Shown here: one piece after another, positions 36,567 through 45,640 of the stretch
How positions within the stretch are numbered: position 1 is the stretch's first letter
Layout of the letters: the number at the start of each line of letters is the position of its first letter
Assembly: GCF_030848505.1 (NCBI RefSeq)
Contig: NZ_JAVDDU010000014.1
Location: 1-57,844 of the forward strand
Reading direction: 5' to 3'
DNA: 57,844 nucleotides
Source: Marinimicrobium hydrolyticum
Lineage (GTDB): Bacteria; Pseudomonadota; Gammaproteobacteria; Pseudomonadales; Cellvibrionaceae
The notes under the pieces: generated by a model
Seen by the model: only the letters and a program-made list of their open reading frames with translations
Database searches by the model: none
Told to the model about the DNA's origin: nothing
Made by a program: the position numbers and the translations under genes

Positions 36567-39062
36567 ATGAAACTGAAGAACTGGATGCCAAAAATCGCAG
36601 GTTGGACCTTCGACCACCCGATAGTGAGTCTGCTCCTCGTACTGGGGTTGAGCTTGGCGTTGGGTGCGGGTTTGCTAAGGCTGGAGATGGACTCCAGTAA
36701 CGAATCCCTATTCCAGCGTGGCGATCCGACGCTTCAAGCGTACCAATCCTTTCAGCGTGAGTTTGGCCGCAATGACGTGGTTGTGGTTGCCGTATCCACC
36801 GACGAGCCTCGCAGCGCGGCCTTTATGAGTCAGCTGCGACAGTTGCATCGCGATCTGGAGGATCGTGTCCCGTGGCTCGATGATGTGACCAGCCTGGTGA
36901 ATGCGGATTGGATGGCATCTCAGGAAGGCGACGGGCTACTCGTTGGAGACCTGGGCGACGTGTGGCCGGAACAAGGTGATCTGGAGCTTGCGCGTTGGAA
37001 TGAAATCGTCACCAGTTCTCTGTACCGGGACACCCTGATCTCCAGCGACGGGTCAATGGTGTTGCTGGTCGTGCGCGCCATGGCGCAAGCACCTGATGAG
37101 CCTGCTCAGGCCGAGCAACAGGACTTCTTCAGTGCCGAAGCCCAAACCGCTGACGATACGCAAAATGCTGATTCTGACCAGCCACGACTGACCAGCGAAC
37201 AATTAAACGCGTTTGCCAGCGCTATTCAGGAAATCGTCGCAGACCACGAGGCTCAGGGTATGGAAGTTCGTGCGGCGGGCGGCCCACTGCTGGATAAGCT
37301 ACACCATGATGCCATTCACCATGATGTAGCCGCTCTCATGTCCGCCGCTCTGCTCACCATCATACTTGCACTTTACGTGCTGTTCAGGCGCATCACGGCA
37401 GTGGTTATTCCCGTCGCTGTGATTACCTTGGCGCTCGCCAGCACACTGGGGCTTATGGGTTGGGCGGGAATTCCATTCACCCCTGTCACCCAGGCATTGC
37501 CAGCCTTGTTGCTAATGGCCGGCGTTCTGGATGCAGTGCATCTATTCGGTTTGTATTACGTCGAAAGACGCAAAAGCACCCAGACGCGCAGCGCCATCAT
37601 CAATGCTGTGACGCACAGCGGCATGGCGGTGCTGTTCACCAGTTTGACGACGGCGGCGGGATTTCTAGCTTTTACGGTGGCGCGCATGAAACCCATCGCC
37701 GATTTCGGTTGGCTTGCTGCCTTCGGGATCATGCTGATCTTTGTATACACCCTGGTGTTATTGCCCGCGTTTATCCGAATCATACCCGGCAGGGTGTCCG
37801 CATCCGACAAGGCCACCCACACGCTTTGGCCTAGGTTGACGGCCAGGATGATGGGGTTATCGGCCATAGGGGTACGACATCCATTAAAAGTCATGGCGGT
37901 TGTGGTGGCGCTGGTTATCGCCGCCATTCCTGGCGTGATGAAAGTGGACTTTTCCTATGACGTACTTAACTGGTTCCCAGAAGACACGCCCATACGGGTC
38001 GATACTTTGGCGATTGACGAGAAAATCCAGGCCACAGTTCCGCTCGAAGTCATTGTGGACACGGGCCAGGTAGATGGCATCCTAACGCCTGAATTTATGA
38101 CCGCGTTGCGCGAATTTCAGGACTACGCTGAGTCGCTTGATCCTGGAACGGTGAAGGTGGGGCGGGCGACCTCCATTGTCGATGTATTGGAGCGCATTCA
38201 TTCTCAGCTCGCCAAGGTCCCTCCGGATCAGGCGATTCCCGACAGTCAAAACCTGATACATCAGGAGATGCTTCTATACGAAAGCGGCGGCCCCCGGGAA
38301 ATAACACGCCTTGTTGATCGCGACTTCTCCAAGGCCAGAATTACACTTCGCCTGGCTTACGCCGACGGGCGAGAGATGGTGCCTCTGCGGCAAACGCTGG
38401 AAGACAAAGCGATGGACGTGTTCTCAGGGTTGGGTGAGGTCACTGTCACGGGTACCGTGGATCTGGTGGCTACCGGCACCATCGACCTGATTGCGAGCAT
38501 GACAGACAGCTATCTGTTTGCCGCCATCAGTATCAGTTTGATGCTGATTATTCTCTGGAAATCGATCAAGCTCGGTGTGCTGGCGATCATTCCAAACTTT
38601 ATCGTGATCTACCTGGCATTGGCCGCCATGGGTTACACGGGCATGGACATTAACCTGATCACGGTTTTGCTCGGTGGTATCGCGCTGGGCCTGGTGGTTG
38701 ACGACACGGTTCACTTAATCAACGGCATTCAATACAAAATTCGCCGTGCCGGGGAGACGCTTGAAACTGCGGTGCGAGAAACGATTAGAGTCATCGCGCC
38801 TTTGCTTCTGATTACCAGTGTAGTCCTGGCTGGCGGCTTTTCCTTATTTTCCCTTTCCATGATGTCGGCGTTGCAAAGCTTCGGCATTCTTTTGGCCTTT
38901 ACGATTCTGCTGGCTTTTGTGTTTGATCTGGTTGTGATCCCCGCGATCATGTCGATATTTGCTACCCGACTGAACGCGCCGGCCACCCAACCTGACAACG
39001 TGCGACCCGACAACATGCTACCCGAAAAAACAGACCGCCAAGTCAGTAACCTTGGACAGTGA
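36567..39062 (+). CDS. RND/MMPL-family exporter
   Basis: The 831-residue protein has about twelve helices in two repeats, each with a large periplasmic loop (residues 42-255 and 450-640). It belongs to the MMPL/HpnN-like branch of RND pumps that move lipids or hydrophobic compounds. Acidic residues within the helices (GVLDAVHLF and LVVDDTVHLING) fit proton coupling. It is followed nine bases on by a LolA-like gene and then by a beta-barrel gene, so an envelope-spanning export route is likely. The substrate is unknown. Confidence 0.92.
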   Translation: MKLKNWMPKIAGWTFDHPIVSLLLVLGLSLALGAGLLRLEMDSSNESLFQRGDPTLQAYQSFQREFGRNDVVVVAVSTDEPRSAAFMSQLRQLHRDLEDRVPWLDDVTSLVNADWMASQEGDGLLVGDLGDVWPEQGDLELARWNEIVTSSLYRDTLISSDGSMVLLVVRAMAQAPDEPAQAEQQDFFSAEAQTADDTQNADSDQPRLTSEQLNAFASAIQEIVADHEAQGMEVRAAGGPLLDKLHHDAIHHDVAALMSAALLTIILALYVLFRRITAVVIPVAVITLALASTLGLMGWAGIPFTPVTQALPALLLMAGVLDAVHLFGLYYVERRKSTQTRSAIINAVTHSGMAVLFTSLTTAAGFLAFTVARMKPIADFGWLAAFGIMLIFVYTLVLLPAFIRIIPGRVSASDKATHTLWPRLTARMMGLSAIGVRHPLKVMAVVVALVIAAIPGVMKVDFSYDVLNWFPEDTPIRVDTLAIDEKIQATVPLEVIVDTGQVDGILTPEFMTALREFQDYAESLDPGTVKVGRATSIVDVLERIHSQLAKVPPDQAIPDSQNLIHQEMLLYESGGPREITRLVDRDFSKARITLRLAYADGREMVPLRQTLEDKAMDVFSGLGEVTVTGTVDLVATGTIDLIASMTDSYLFAAISISLMLIILWKSIKLGVLAIIPNFIVIYLALAAMGYTGMDINLITVLLGGIALGLVVDDTVHLINGIQYKIRRAGETLETAVRETIRVIAPLLLITSVVLAGGFSLFSLSMMSALQSFGILLAFTILLAFVFDLVVIPAIMSIFATRLNAPATQPDNVRPDNMLPEKTDRQVSNLGQ

Positions 39063-39070
39063 GGACGATT

Positions 39071-39880
39071 ATGTTGACTCTAAAGAATACAACCCGCACT
39101 GCGTTCATCACCTTTCTACTTTTGGTGCTTTCCCCCAACCTCTCTGCTGAAGAGGATGAGGGCCGACGTATCATGACTGATGTGGATAACCGGTACCGGG
39201 GTGATAGTTGGTTGATGGACGCCTATCTACTATTGACCGATGAAAATGGCCGAGAACGAGAGCGAAGCCTGCGAATGCTAGGCAAAATGTTTGGGGAGGA
39301 TGAACGAACGCTCACCTATGTTCGGGCACCTTCGCGCCTACGAGGCACCGGCATTCTGACCTACGATTGGGACGATCCGAGTAGAAGCAATGAGTCCTGG
39401 CTCTACCTGCCGGACCTCGGCAGGGTGACTCGTCTGACAACCGGCAACCGGGCAGATTACTTTCTGGGTAGCGACTTTACCTATGGTGACCTGGAGGGAC
39501 TCGAAGTGGAGGACTTTGACTATGAAGTGGACCAAGAGCACAGCGAAGGTAAGGAAATTGTCGTCATCGCGACACCTAAAAACCGAGGTATTGTCGATAA
39601 GTACGGTTACACCAAAATTCACTACTGGGTCGACACTGACAAGGATGTAGTCACCAAAGCGCAGTACTGGTTGAAAAATGAGGGCTGGATTAAATACTAC
39701 AGTCAATTCGAGTTCGAGCAGATCGATGGTGTTTGGCTTTCAAGTCGGGAGCAGATGATCATGACCCGAAACAACAGAAGAGTGCATTCCACGGTCATTA
39801 CACGAGGTGATGTGCAAATAAACCTGAACATTCCCGATAACACATTCACAACTAACGGCTTGGAGCGAGCGGCGGAATGA
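39071..39880 (+). CDS. Outer-membrane lipoprotein-sorting (LolA-like) protein
   Basis: The 269-residue periplasmic protein has a signal peptide (cleavage near LSAEED) and the pattern of the LolA-like family found with RND exporters: MLGKMFGEDERTLTYV, GTGILTYDWDD, SWLYLPDLGRVTRL and FLGSDFTYGDLEG. LolA folds carry lipids across the periplasm. GAGGA before this ATG makes it a better start than a GTG four codons earlier. It overlaps the barrel gene by four bases. Confidence 0.88.
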   Translation: MLTLKNTTRTAFITFLLLVLSPNLSAEEDEGRRIMTDVDNRYRGDSWLMDAYLLLTDENGRERERSLRMLGKMFGEDERTLTYVRAPSRLRGTGILTYDWDDPSRSNESWLYLPDLGRVTRLTTGNRADYFLGSDFTYGDLEGLEVEDFDYEVDQEHSEGKEIVVIATPKNRGIVDKYGYTKIHYWVDTDKDVVTKAQYWLKNEGWIKYYSQFEFEQIDGVWLSSREQMIMTRNNRRVHSTVITRGDVQINLNIPDNTFTTNGLERAAE

Positions 39881-41205
39881 CTCTACATAAGTGGGCCCCC
39901 GTTCTAATGCTGTTGACTTGGAGCTGTACGGCAGTCTCTGAAGACTTCTTCGAAATGACTGATGCCGAGCCCAGTCGAACAGGGCAGGAAGCAGAAAGAA
40001 ACATTGAGTTTTCTGGCGCGCTCACGCATCGACTCCACTATGCTCTCACCGAGCAGAGCGATCAGCTTCCTTTTCGTCGCGAAGACACTGGCCCTGCGTC
40101 CATTCGATATGACTTGTTGCTGGAAAGCCGGTACAGGCTCGGTGATGATATTACTTTCCAGTTGGCTGGTCTTGGCAGCTATGATGCAGAACTGGTGGAC
40201 CCATCCTACATCGAATTGCATCAATCCTATATTGAATGGGGGGCGACCCCTTCGCTAAATCTAAAGGTCGGTCGGCAGCTCGTTTCGCTTGGCGAGTCCA
40301 ACTACTTTCAGATCGCTGATCGAATCAACCCAATTGACGAAAGAGCCTTCGGGTTAGCGGAGCTGCGTGAAACACTTCTCCCTGTTGCTTCGACACGGCT
40401 AAGTTACTACCAATCAAGATGGGGCCTTGACCTGACCGCCGTGCATGAGTTTCGGCCCAATCAATACGATGAACCCTACGGTGACTTTGATCCCTACATT
40501 GAACTTCGTGCTCTGCCCCTGCATATCCAAGAGCACCGGCCCGATGTCAGTTTCACCGATCCGGATCTCGTGGGCCGATTGTTCTGGTCGCGGCCCTGGG
40601 GGGACTTGGCCGTATTCGCGTCACAAATTCACAGTCGGGAGGCTAGACCGTTGGAGGCAGGTTCCAACGATCTGGTTTTAGGTTACTCGGAGATCACTCT
40701 CCTTGGTGCCAGTGCCAATCGCGTTCTTGGTGATTGGCTGCTAAAAAGTGAATACGCCTACAGCGATGGTGATCTCTATCTCGTTGATCATAGTCACGCC
40801 GTGGAAACACAGGGCGCCAGCGCCCTTTCAGTAGAAGGCAGTGAACACCAGCATATGGTGGGCGGGCGCTATTCCGGTATGAGCAACCTGACTCTTGATC
40901 TTGAGCTTCTCGGCTCACGCATCGGCTCAACGGAAGCTCCCCTGGGAGAGGAAAAGACGCAGCTCAAAGGTGTTGCAAGTTTGGAATACCAGATGCTAAA
41001 CGAAGATCTGGTGGCCAACTTAACCTATATGGGGTGGACCAAAAATCCTGCATCAATGGTACGCTTTCGGCTGGATTACGCGTTCCGGGACGAAATTGTT
41101 CTGTTTATCGGTGCCGTGAATTACCGAGCCAGCTCCGAGGATTCGATGCTGGCGCCCTATCAAAATAACGACCGAATTTTCACGGGTTTTACGCTCACTT
41201 TCTAG
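39877..41205 (+). CDS. Outer-membrane beta-barrel of the export cassette
   Basis: The 442-residue protein has a signal peptide and many amphipathic strands ending in FTLTF, with the terminal Phe of outer-membrane barrels. The region LKVGRQLVSLGESNYFQIADRINPIDER is like the DUF1302/alginate-porin type family found near RND transporters. It is coupled by ATGA to the LolA-like gene. It probably provides an outer-membrane receptor or exit for the cargo. A related but different family is possible. Confidence 0.82.
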   Translation: MTLHKWAPVLMLLTWSCTAVSEDFFEMTDAEPSRTGQEAERNIEFSGALTHRLHYALTEQSDQLPFRREDTGPASIRYDLLLESRYRLGDDITFQLAGLGSYDAELVDPSYIELHQSYIEWGATPSLNLKVGRQLVSLGESNYFQIADRINPIDERAFGLAELRETLLPVASTRLSYYQSRWGLDLTAVHEFRPNQYDEPYGDFDPYIELRALPLHIQEHRPDVSFTDPDLVGRLFWSRPWGDLAVFASQIHSREARPLEAGSNDLVLGYSEITLLGASANRVLGDWLLKSEYAYSDGDLYLVDHSHAVETQGASALSVEGSEHQHMVGGRYSGMSNLTLDLELLGSRIGSTEAPLGEEKTQLKGVASLEYQMLNEDLVANLTYMGWTKNPASMVRFRLDYAFRDEIVLFIGAVNYRASSEDSMLAPYQNNDRIFTGFTLTF

Positions 41206-41265
41206 CAGTGAGGCACTCCGGCGTGTGTAATAGTATTACGCCAAATTTCCGACTTGTTTTTACGT

Positions 41266-41769
41266 ATGAGAAAACACGCTATGCAGGTAATTTTAAAAGC
41301 AGTTGCATTGTTTATATTACTAATGCCCATGCAAAATGGTGCAAGTGCGGACGTGACGGTTGGCATGGGGATAAGTCCTTGGCATTCAGGCATTGGGCTT
41401 AACGTTGGCCTACGCGGCGAGAGAGATCTGAAAACTGTCTCATTCGGCTGCGCGACGATATACTATTCCAGCGTACACGGGTGGGATGCGAAATGCGGCG
41501 GTGGGATAGGCTGGATTCGGGGAGGCATCCTACCAAGACTTGGTGACAATCATGCGCTTGGCGTGCATGCCAATGCTTTTAGTTTGATACACGATAGTGG
41601 CAGCCCGGAGCGAAATGTAAAAACCGAGTACAGGCTAGACGTGTCCTATATCTACTTCTTTCGGGGCGTTGGGAAACCAGGTTTCCATATTGGAAGCAGC
41701 CCACTGTCATACGAATACAATGAAGGATTACGCGTCGGCCCAAGCATTGTATTGGGGTACCAATTCTAG
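41266..41769 (+). CDS. Small predicted outer-membrane barrel protein
   Basis: The 167-residue product has a basic n-region (MRKH), a hydrophobic signal cleaved near ASADV and a glycine- and aromatic-rich mature part ending in GYQF, as small barrels do. I recognise no family. It follows the export barrel by 60 bases and could be part of the operon. The start is a guess among three close options; the Shine-Dalgarno is weak. Confidence 0.55.
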   Translation: MRKHAMQVILKAVALFILLMPMQNGASADVTVGMGISPWHSGIGLNVGLRGERDLKTVSFGCATIYYSSVHGWDAKCGGGIGWIRGGILPRLGDNHALGVHANAFSLIHDSGSPERNVKTEYRLDVSYIYFFRGVGKPGFHIGSSPLSYEYNEGLRVGPSIVLGYQF

Positions 41770-41797
41770 CGAGTTTCCCCTTTGACTTCCCTATGTT

Positions 41798-42484
41798 ATG
41801 GCGGTCCCAGATATGAAATTCGAGCAACAACAACAGGCCAGTGAGAAGGATGTTCTCTTCTGGGACAAGAGTGCGCGGAAGTATGCCGCCTCGGCCATTG
41901 CCGATGAGGCGGGTTTCGAGCGCACTCTGGCGCGCACACGCGATCTCATACCCGCCGGCTCGCGGGTACTAGAGCTAGGCTGCGGTACAGGCACGGCAGC
42001 ACTGCGCCTTGCCGATGCGGCAGATAGCTACCTGGCTACGGATATTTCCGGCGGCATGATTGCTATTGCGGAAGAAAAGCTCGCCAGTGCACGTCAGGAC
42101 GGAGAAGCTGGCCAACTGAGTTTTCGTCAGGCAACGGCCAATACCTTGGTTAACGACACTGTCCGGTACGATGTCATCATCGGATTAAACTACCTCCACC
42201 TTGCGGGAGATCTGTCTACCGTCCTAGGTCACATTCGTACTCTGCTCGCGCCGGGCGGCCTCTTTATCTCGAAGACACCTTGCGTGGGTGACATGAATCC
42301 GCTCATTCGCCTCGCTATTCCAGTTATGCGGTTTGTTGGCAAGGCGCCCAGCGTAACCGTCTTTTCTGCCGCTTTGCTTGAAGACTCAATCCGTACCGCC
42401 GGTTTCGATATCATTTCGTGCGAACGCCATGGTTCCACGAAAAAGGACATCCGTCCGTTTTTTGTTGCCAAAGCATTGGAATAA
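41798..42484 (+). CDS. Class I SAM-dependent methyltransferase
   Basis: The 228-residue protein has the SAM-binding motif I VLELGCGTGTAALRLAD and an acidic end of strand 2 (YLATDIS), then IIGLNYLHLAG and LAPGGLFISKTPC. The substrate is unknown. A second ATG five codons downstream gives MKFEQQQQ and may be the true start; neither has a strong ribosome site. It follows the barrel genes directly. Confidence 0.88.
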   Translation: MAVPDMKFEQQQQASEKDVLFWDKSARKYAASAIADEAGFERTLARTRDLIPAGSRVLELGCGTGTAALRLADAADSYLATDISGGMIAIAEEKLASARQDGEAGQLSFRQATANTLVNDTVRYDVIIGLNYLHLAGDLSTVLGHIRTLLAPGGLFISKTPCVGDMNPLIRLAIPVMRFVGKAPSVTVFSAALLEDSIRTAGFDIISCERHGSTKKDIRPFFVAKALE

Positions 42485-42669
42485 ACCCACTCATAATCTA
42501 TTTCACATGCTCGCCCATGGAGAACATCAAATAACCAGCTGTTCGAACAGTACCCAAGACATAGAGGTAGCGCGGAGCTTGTATTGCAAGTAGAATACCC
42601 AGAAATACTGTTTGGATGAACAGTTTTAAGGTGCTTCCAAGCGAAAAGCAAGCCCCAAGGAGCGATGTT

Positions 42670-43200
42670 TTGAAATACACCATACTGTCCGCCCTATTTT
42701 TATTCAGTACAGCTTATGCAGAGGAGTCCGTTCAAGTGAATAGTAGTAGCGCCATGCAAGAATACAAATCTATACCCTTGGCTCAACGCCTGCACATCAT
42801 CTTGCTGGGAGTCGCCGATGTTCAAAAATCAGCGGACTTCTATGATTCTCTAGGTTGGAGTAGAGCTTCAGATAGCCATGCCGGTTTTGTTAAGTACGAC
42901 CTAGGCGGCTTTGCAATAGCGCTGATATCAAAAGACGATTTTGCCAAGGACGCTAACTACGCTTCCTCGGAGCGGTCCGGATTCCCCGGTATCGCTTTGA
43001 TTTACTTGGCCAAGACTGAAGATGATGTAAAGCGAATTCTAAAGAAAGCCGTGGAGGCGGGCGGCGAGTTGGTCAAGCCCGCTACAGTCACTCCATACGG
43101 AGTCGCCGGTTACTTTCGTGATCCGGATGGTCATTTGTTTGAAGTGGACTATGAAGAGAAATTCAACTTCACAGAGGATTATCACTTAATAACAGAGTGA
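42670..43200 (+). CDS. Exported VOC/glyoxalase-fold protein
   Basis: The start is TTG, because AAGGAG lies seven bases before it and the product then begins MKYTILSALFLFSTAYAEE, a clean Sec signal peptide. An ATG further upstream would bury the signal behind 18 non-hydrophobic residues. The mature 160-residue part has one VOC module (LHIILLGVADVQKSADFYDSLG to GYFRDPDGHLFEVDY). Glyoxalase-fold proteins are mostly cytoplasmic, so a periplasmic copy is unusual. The metal site is only partly visible, so the activity is unknown. Confidence 0.82.
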   Translation: MKYTILSALFLFSTAYAEESVQVNSSSAMQEYKSIPLAQRLHIILLGVADVQKSADFYDSLGWSRASDSHAGFVKYDLGGFAIALISKDDFAKDANYASSERSGFPGIALIYLAKTEDDVKRILKKAVEAGGELVKPATVTPYGVAGYFRDPDGHLFEVDYEEKFNFTEDYHLITE

Positions 43201-43223
43201 TGTGATCGCAAGTGGAAAGGACT

Positions 43224-43841
43224 ATGAAACTATACGACGATCCAAGATCAGGCAACGGCTACAAGGTGCGGCTGCTTCTGTCACACCTGTCTCAGCCGTA
43301 CCAGTATGTTCCGATTGATATTCTGCGAGGTGAGTCCAGGACGACTGAGTTTCTGCAGAAAAACTTAAATGGCCGTATTCCCGTGTTAGAACTGGATAAC
43401 GGCTCATCCCTCCCAGAGTCGAATGCCATTCTCTATTTTCTGGCACAAGGCACCGACTATTGGCCGACGCAGCCGTTTGAGCAAGCGCAAGTCATGCAGT
43501 GGTTGTTCTTCGAGCAATACAGTCATGAGCCAAATATTGCAACGCCGCGATTTTGGCTAACTATTAAAGGGCTTGACGACACACCCTTTAACCGACAGCT
43601 GTTGGCCCAAAAGCAAGAGGCAGGGAATCAAGCTTTGGCTGTAATGAATGAACACTTACAAACCCGTCGGTTCTTCGTGGCGGACCGCTACTCAATCGCG
43701 GACATCGCCCTCTATGCCTACACCCATGAAGCCCACGAAGGGGGCTTCGATCTGAGCCGATATCCCGCCGTCGTTGCCTGGCTGGAGCGAGTAAGCGCGC
43801 AGCCAGGGCACGTTACAATGGACCAGTGGAACGATGTATAG
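43224..43841 (+). CDS. Glutathione S-transferase family protein
   Basis: The 205-residue protein has an N-terminal thioredoxin-like domain: MKLYDDPRSGNGYKVRLLL, with the cis-proline loop RIPVLEL and the ES pair that binds glutathione. An all-alpha C-terminal domain follows. Substrate class cannot be given. I took the ATG with GGAAAGG upstream; a GTG four codons earlier is also possible. Confidence 0.92.
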   Translation: MKLYDDPRSGNGYKVRLLLSHLSQPYQYVPIDILRGESRTTEFLQKNLNGRIPVLELDNGSSLPESNAILYFLAQGTDYWPTQPFEQAQVMQWLFFEQYSHEPNIATPRFWLTIKGLDDTPFNRQLLAQKQEAGNQALAVMNEHLQTRRFFVADRYSIADIALYAYTHEAHEGGFDLSRYPAVVAWLERVSAQPGHVTMDQWNDV

Positions 43842-43870
43842 CGTGAAACCATCAATATAAGGGAGGAATT

Positions 43871-44254
43871 ATGGAAGGCAAAAAGCGTCAGGAGCTGGTG
43901 GAAACATACATTGAGCGCTACAACAACTTTGACATTGAGGGAATGTTGTCTTGCCTGTCAGAGTCTGTTCTGTTCGAGAATGAAACCGCCGGAGAAGTGG
44001 ATGCTCGAACAGAGGGAAGAAGCCAGTTCAAGGAGTTGGCAGAACAATCAGCACAGCTGTTCAGTGCCAGAAAACAGACGATTACGAGCTTCGAGAACGT
44101 TGAGGAAAAGCTTGTAGCGCATATCGCTTACCGGGCCGTACTCGCAAGTGATCTTCCAAATGGCCTCAAGGCGGGGGAGACGATTGAGCTAACTGGAAAG
44201 TCGGAGTTCGAATTCACAGGCGACAAAATTTCGCGCATTAAAGATATCATCTAA
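43871..44254 (+). CDS. NTF2-like (SnoaL-type) protein
   Basis: The 127-residue product has the fold pattern of small NTF2-like proteins: an N-terminal helix (LVETYIERYNNFDIEGMLSCL) and alternating strands ending in GDKISRIKDII. These can be enzymes or scaffolds and no active residues are evident. GGAGG six bases before the ATG is a strong ribosome site. Confidence 0.85.
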   Translation: MEGKKRQELVETYIERYNNFDIEGMLSCLSESVLFENETAGEVDARTEGRSQFKELAEQSAQLFSARKQTITSFENVEEKLVAHIAYRAVLASDLPNGLKAGETIELTGKSEFEFTGDKISRIKDII

Positions 44255-44319
44255 TTTGCGATGGGTACTGAATCCGTACCCATCAACAACCACTAACTGC
44301 TTACAGATAGGAAACGCCT

Positions 44320-44571
44320 ATGCGGTATTTGATACTCGCCATGCGCACTCCGCAGTTTCAAGCTTCGGTCATCGAACCGCACAAACAGTACTTGGCCGAA
44401 CTTAAACGAGACGGCGTATTGGAGTTGTCGGGGCCATTCACTGATAAAAGCGGCGGTGCATATGTGATTCAAGCGGGCGATCTTGAAGCAGCAAAGGCCA
44501 TCGCGTTCAAGGACCCTATTCATACCACTGGATCATCAAGAGTCTCGGTGTTTGAATGGAACGCTGAATAG
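44320..44571 (+). CDS. YciI-like protein
   Basis: The 83-residue protein matches the YciI fold: HKQYLAELKRDGVLELSGPFTDKSGG and EAAKAIAFKDP, with the family His and Asp positions. Relatives are dimeric ferredoxin-like proteins, some of them dehydrochlorinases or of unknown activity. Confidence 0.88.
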   Translation: MRYLILAMRTPQFQASVIEPHKQYLAELKRDGVLELSGPFTDKSGGAYVIQAGDLEAAKAIAFKDPIHTTGSSRVSVFEWNAE

Positions 44572-44612
44572 AAACGTCAAGGAGTGGCAATCAGACTCAG
44601 ACCGGGGGACCT

Positions 44613-45005
44613 ATGCGAATAGTGGTGAACATAGACGTGCCGGATCTTGCCGCAGCAATTGAGTTCTATACCACTGCTGTGGATTTGAGGCTCAGCCGTA
44701 TTTTAGATGACGACGTAGCAGAGCTTACGGGCGCCGACTCCGTGATCTATCTTCTGACAAGTCCGACCGGTTCAGCCGCCTCGAAATCAACAGATGAGAG
44801 GCGTCGATACACACGGCACTGGACGCCGGTACACATTGACTTTGTCGTTGAAGACGTTCACGAAGCTTCAGAGCGAGCGATAAGCGCGGGCGCAACACGG
44901 GAAAGTGAATGCGTTGAGTGGCGAGATTCCAAGTGCATTACATTCTCAGATCCCTTCGGTCATGGTTTCTGTTTGATTGAGTTTTCTGGTAAAACGTATG
45001 GTTAA
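44613..45005 (+). CDS. VOC-family glyoxalase-fold protein
   Basis: The 130-residue protein is a single VOC module pair (MRIVVNIDVPDLAAAIEFYTTAV to CITFSDPFGHGFCLIEFS), in the style of small glyoxalase or bleomycin-resistance proteins. It is the second VOC protein in 2.5 kb and lacks the signal peptide of the first. Confidence 0.9.
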   Translation: MRIVVNIDVPDLAAAIEFYTTAVDLRLSRILDDDVAELTGADSVIYLLTSPTGSAASKSTDERRRYTRHWTPVHIDFVVEDVHEASERAISAGATRESECVEWRDSKCITFSDPFGHGFCLIEFSGKTYG

Positions 45006-45036
45006 AGTGAGTGTGCTACGGTATTGCAGCGGGATC

Positions 45037-45198
45037 ATGAAAAGGTGGAATAAGTTCAGACGCTGGATTAATCGCGATGATGGAAGTTTCTATCGGGCGC
45101 ACAATCGGGTTCTGCATCCGCTTGAGGTCGTCGGCTACAGCTTCATGTTGATGTCTCTCGCATCCTACTTAGTCACGACCAGGACAAGCCTTAGCTGA
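45037..45198 (+). CDS. Small hypothetical protein with one hydrophobic segment
   Basis: The 53-residue reading frame begins MKRWNKFRRWINRDDGSFYRAHN, strongly basic, then has one hydrophobic helix (VVGYSFMLMSLASYLV). A weak GCGGGA precedes it. It may start 13 codons earlier. Its order, a basic amphipathic head before a membrane segment, is plausible for a real small membrane protein, but no family is recognised. Confidence 0.4.
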   Translation: MKRWNKFRRWINRDDGSFYRAHNRVLHPLEVVGYSFMLMSLASYLVTTRTSLS

Positions 45199-45422
45199 GT
45201 TCTTGTCGGGTGGACAAGCTTTATCTTGGGATGCCTCCTGGTTATACTCGGAGCCTTGAAGGCGGGGCATGGAGCCGACGGTCTCTAACCTGGTCCAGAT
45301 TGAGCGAAAGTCATGCTGGCCACATTGGTATCCTTGGCTTTCACGGGGTATCCACAACGCCTTTTGCGCTTCCATAAATAATAACGGGCTACTCAGTTTG
45401 CGAATTTGAAAAGGAGATCATA

Positions 45423-45593
45423 ATGGATAAGGCAATCCGCATGGCGGCCATCATTTCGGTTCAAACTAAGATTCTAGCAAGAACACACAAAAATCTTAGT
45501 GGAAGTGCAAGCACCGAGTGCAATGAGTTGGAGCCTAGAGAGTTAGAGCACTCGGAAGATGAAATCGCCGAAGGTCTTCCTGCGGAACCATAA
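45423..45593 (+). CDS. Small acidic protein of unknown function
   Basis: The 56-codon frame starts MDKAIRMAAIISVQTKILAR and ends with a glutamate-rich tail. AAAGGAG lies six bases before the ATG, one of the best ribosome sites in the window, which is the main reason to call it. The N-terminal half is an amphipathic helix, the C-terminal third is acidic. No homology is known to me. Confidence 0.55.
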   Translation: MDKAIRMAAIISVQTKILARTHKNLSGSASTECNELEPRELEHSEDEIAEGLPAEP

Positions 45594-45640
45594 GTTTTTT
45601 GCGTACCACCCGGAAACCCCACCCTAACTTGGAGGATTAC

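Noticed and set aside
45199-45422. Gap with a 68-codon minus-strand frame
   Set aside because: The frame lacks a domain or ribosome site. The TGGTATCC and TATCCAC words suggested a transposase remnant, but I could not recognise one, so no mobile element is called.
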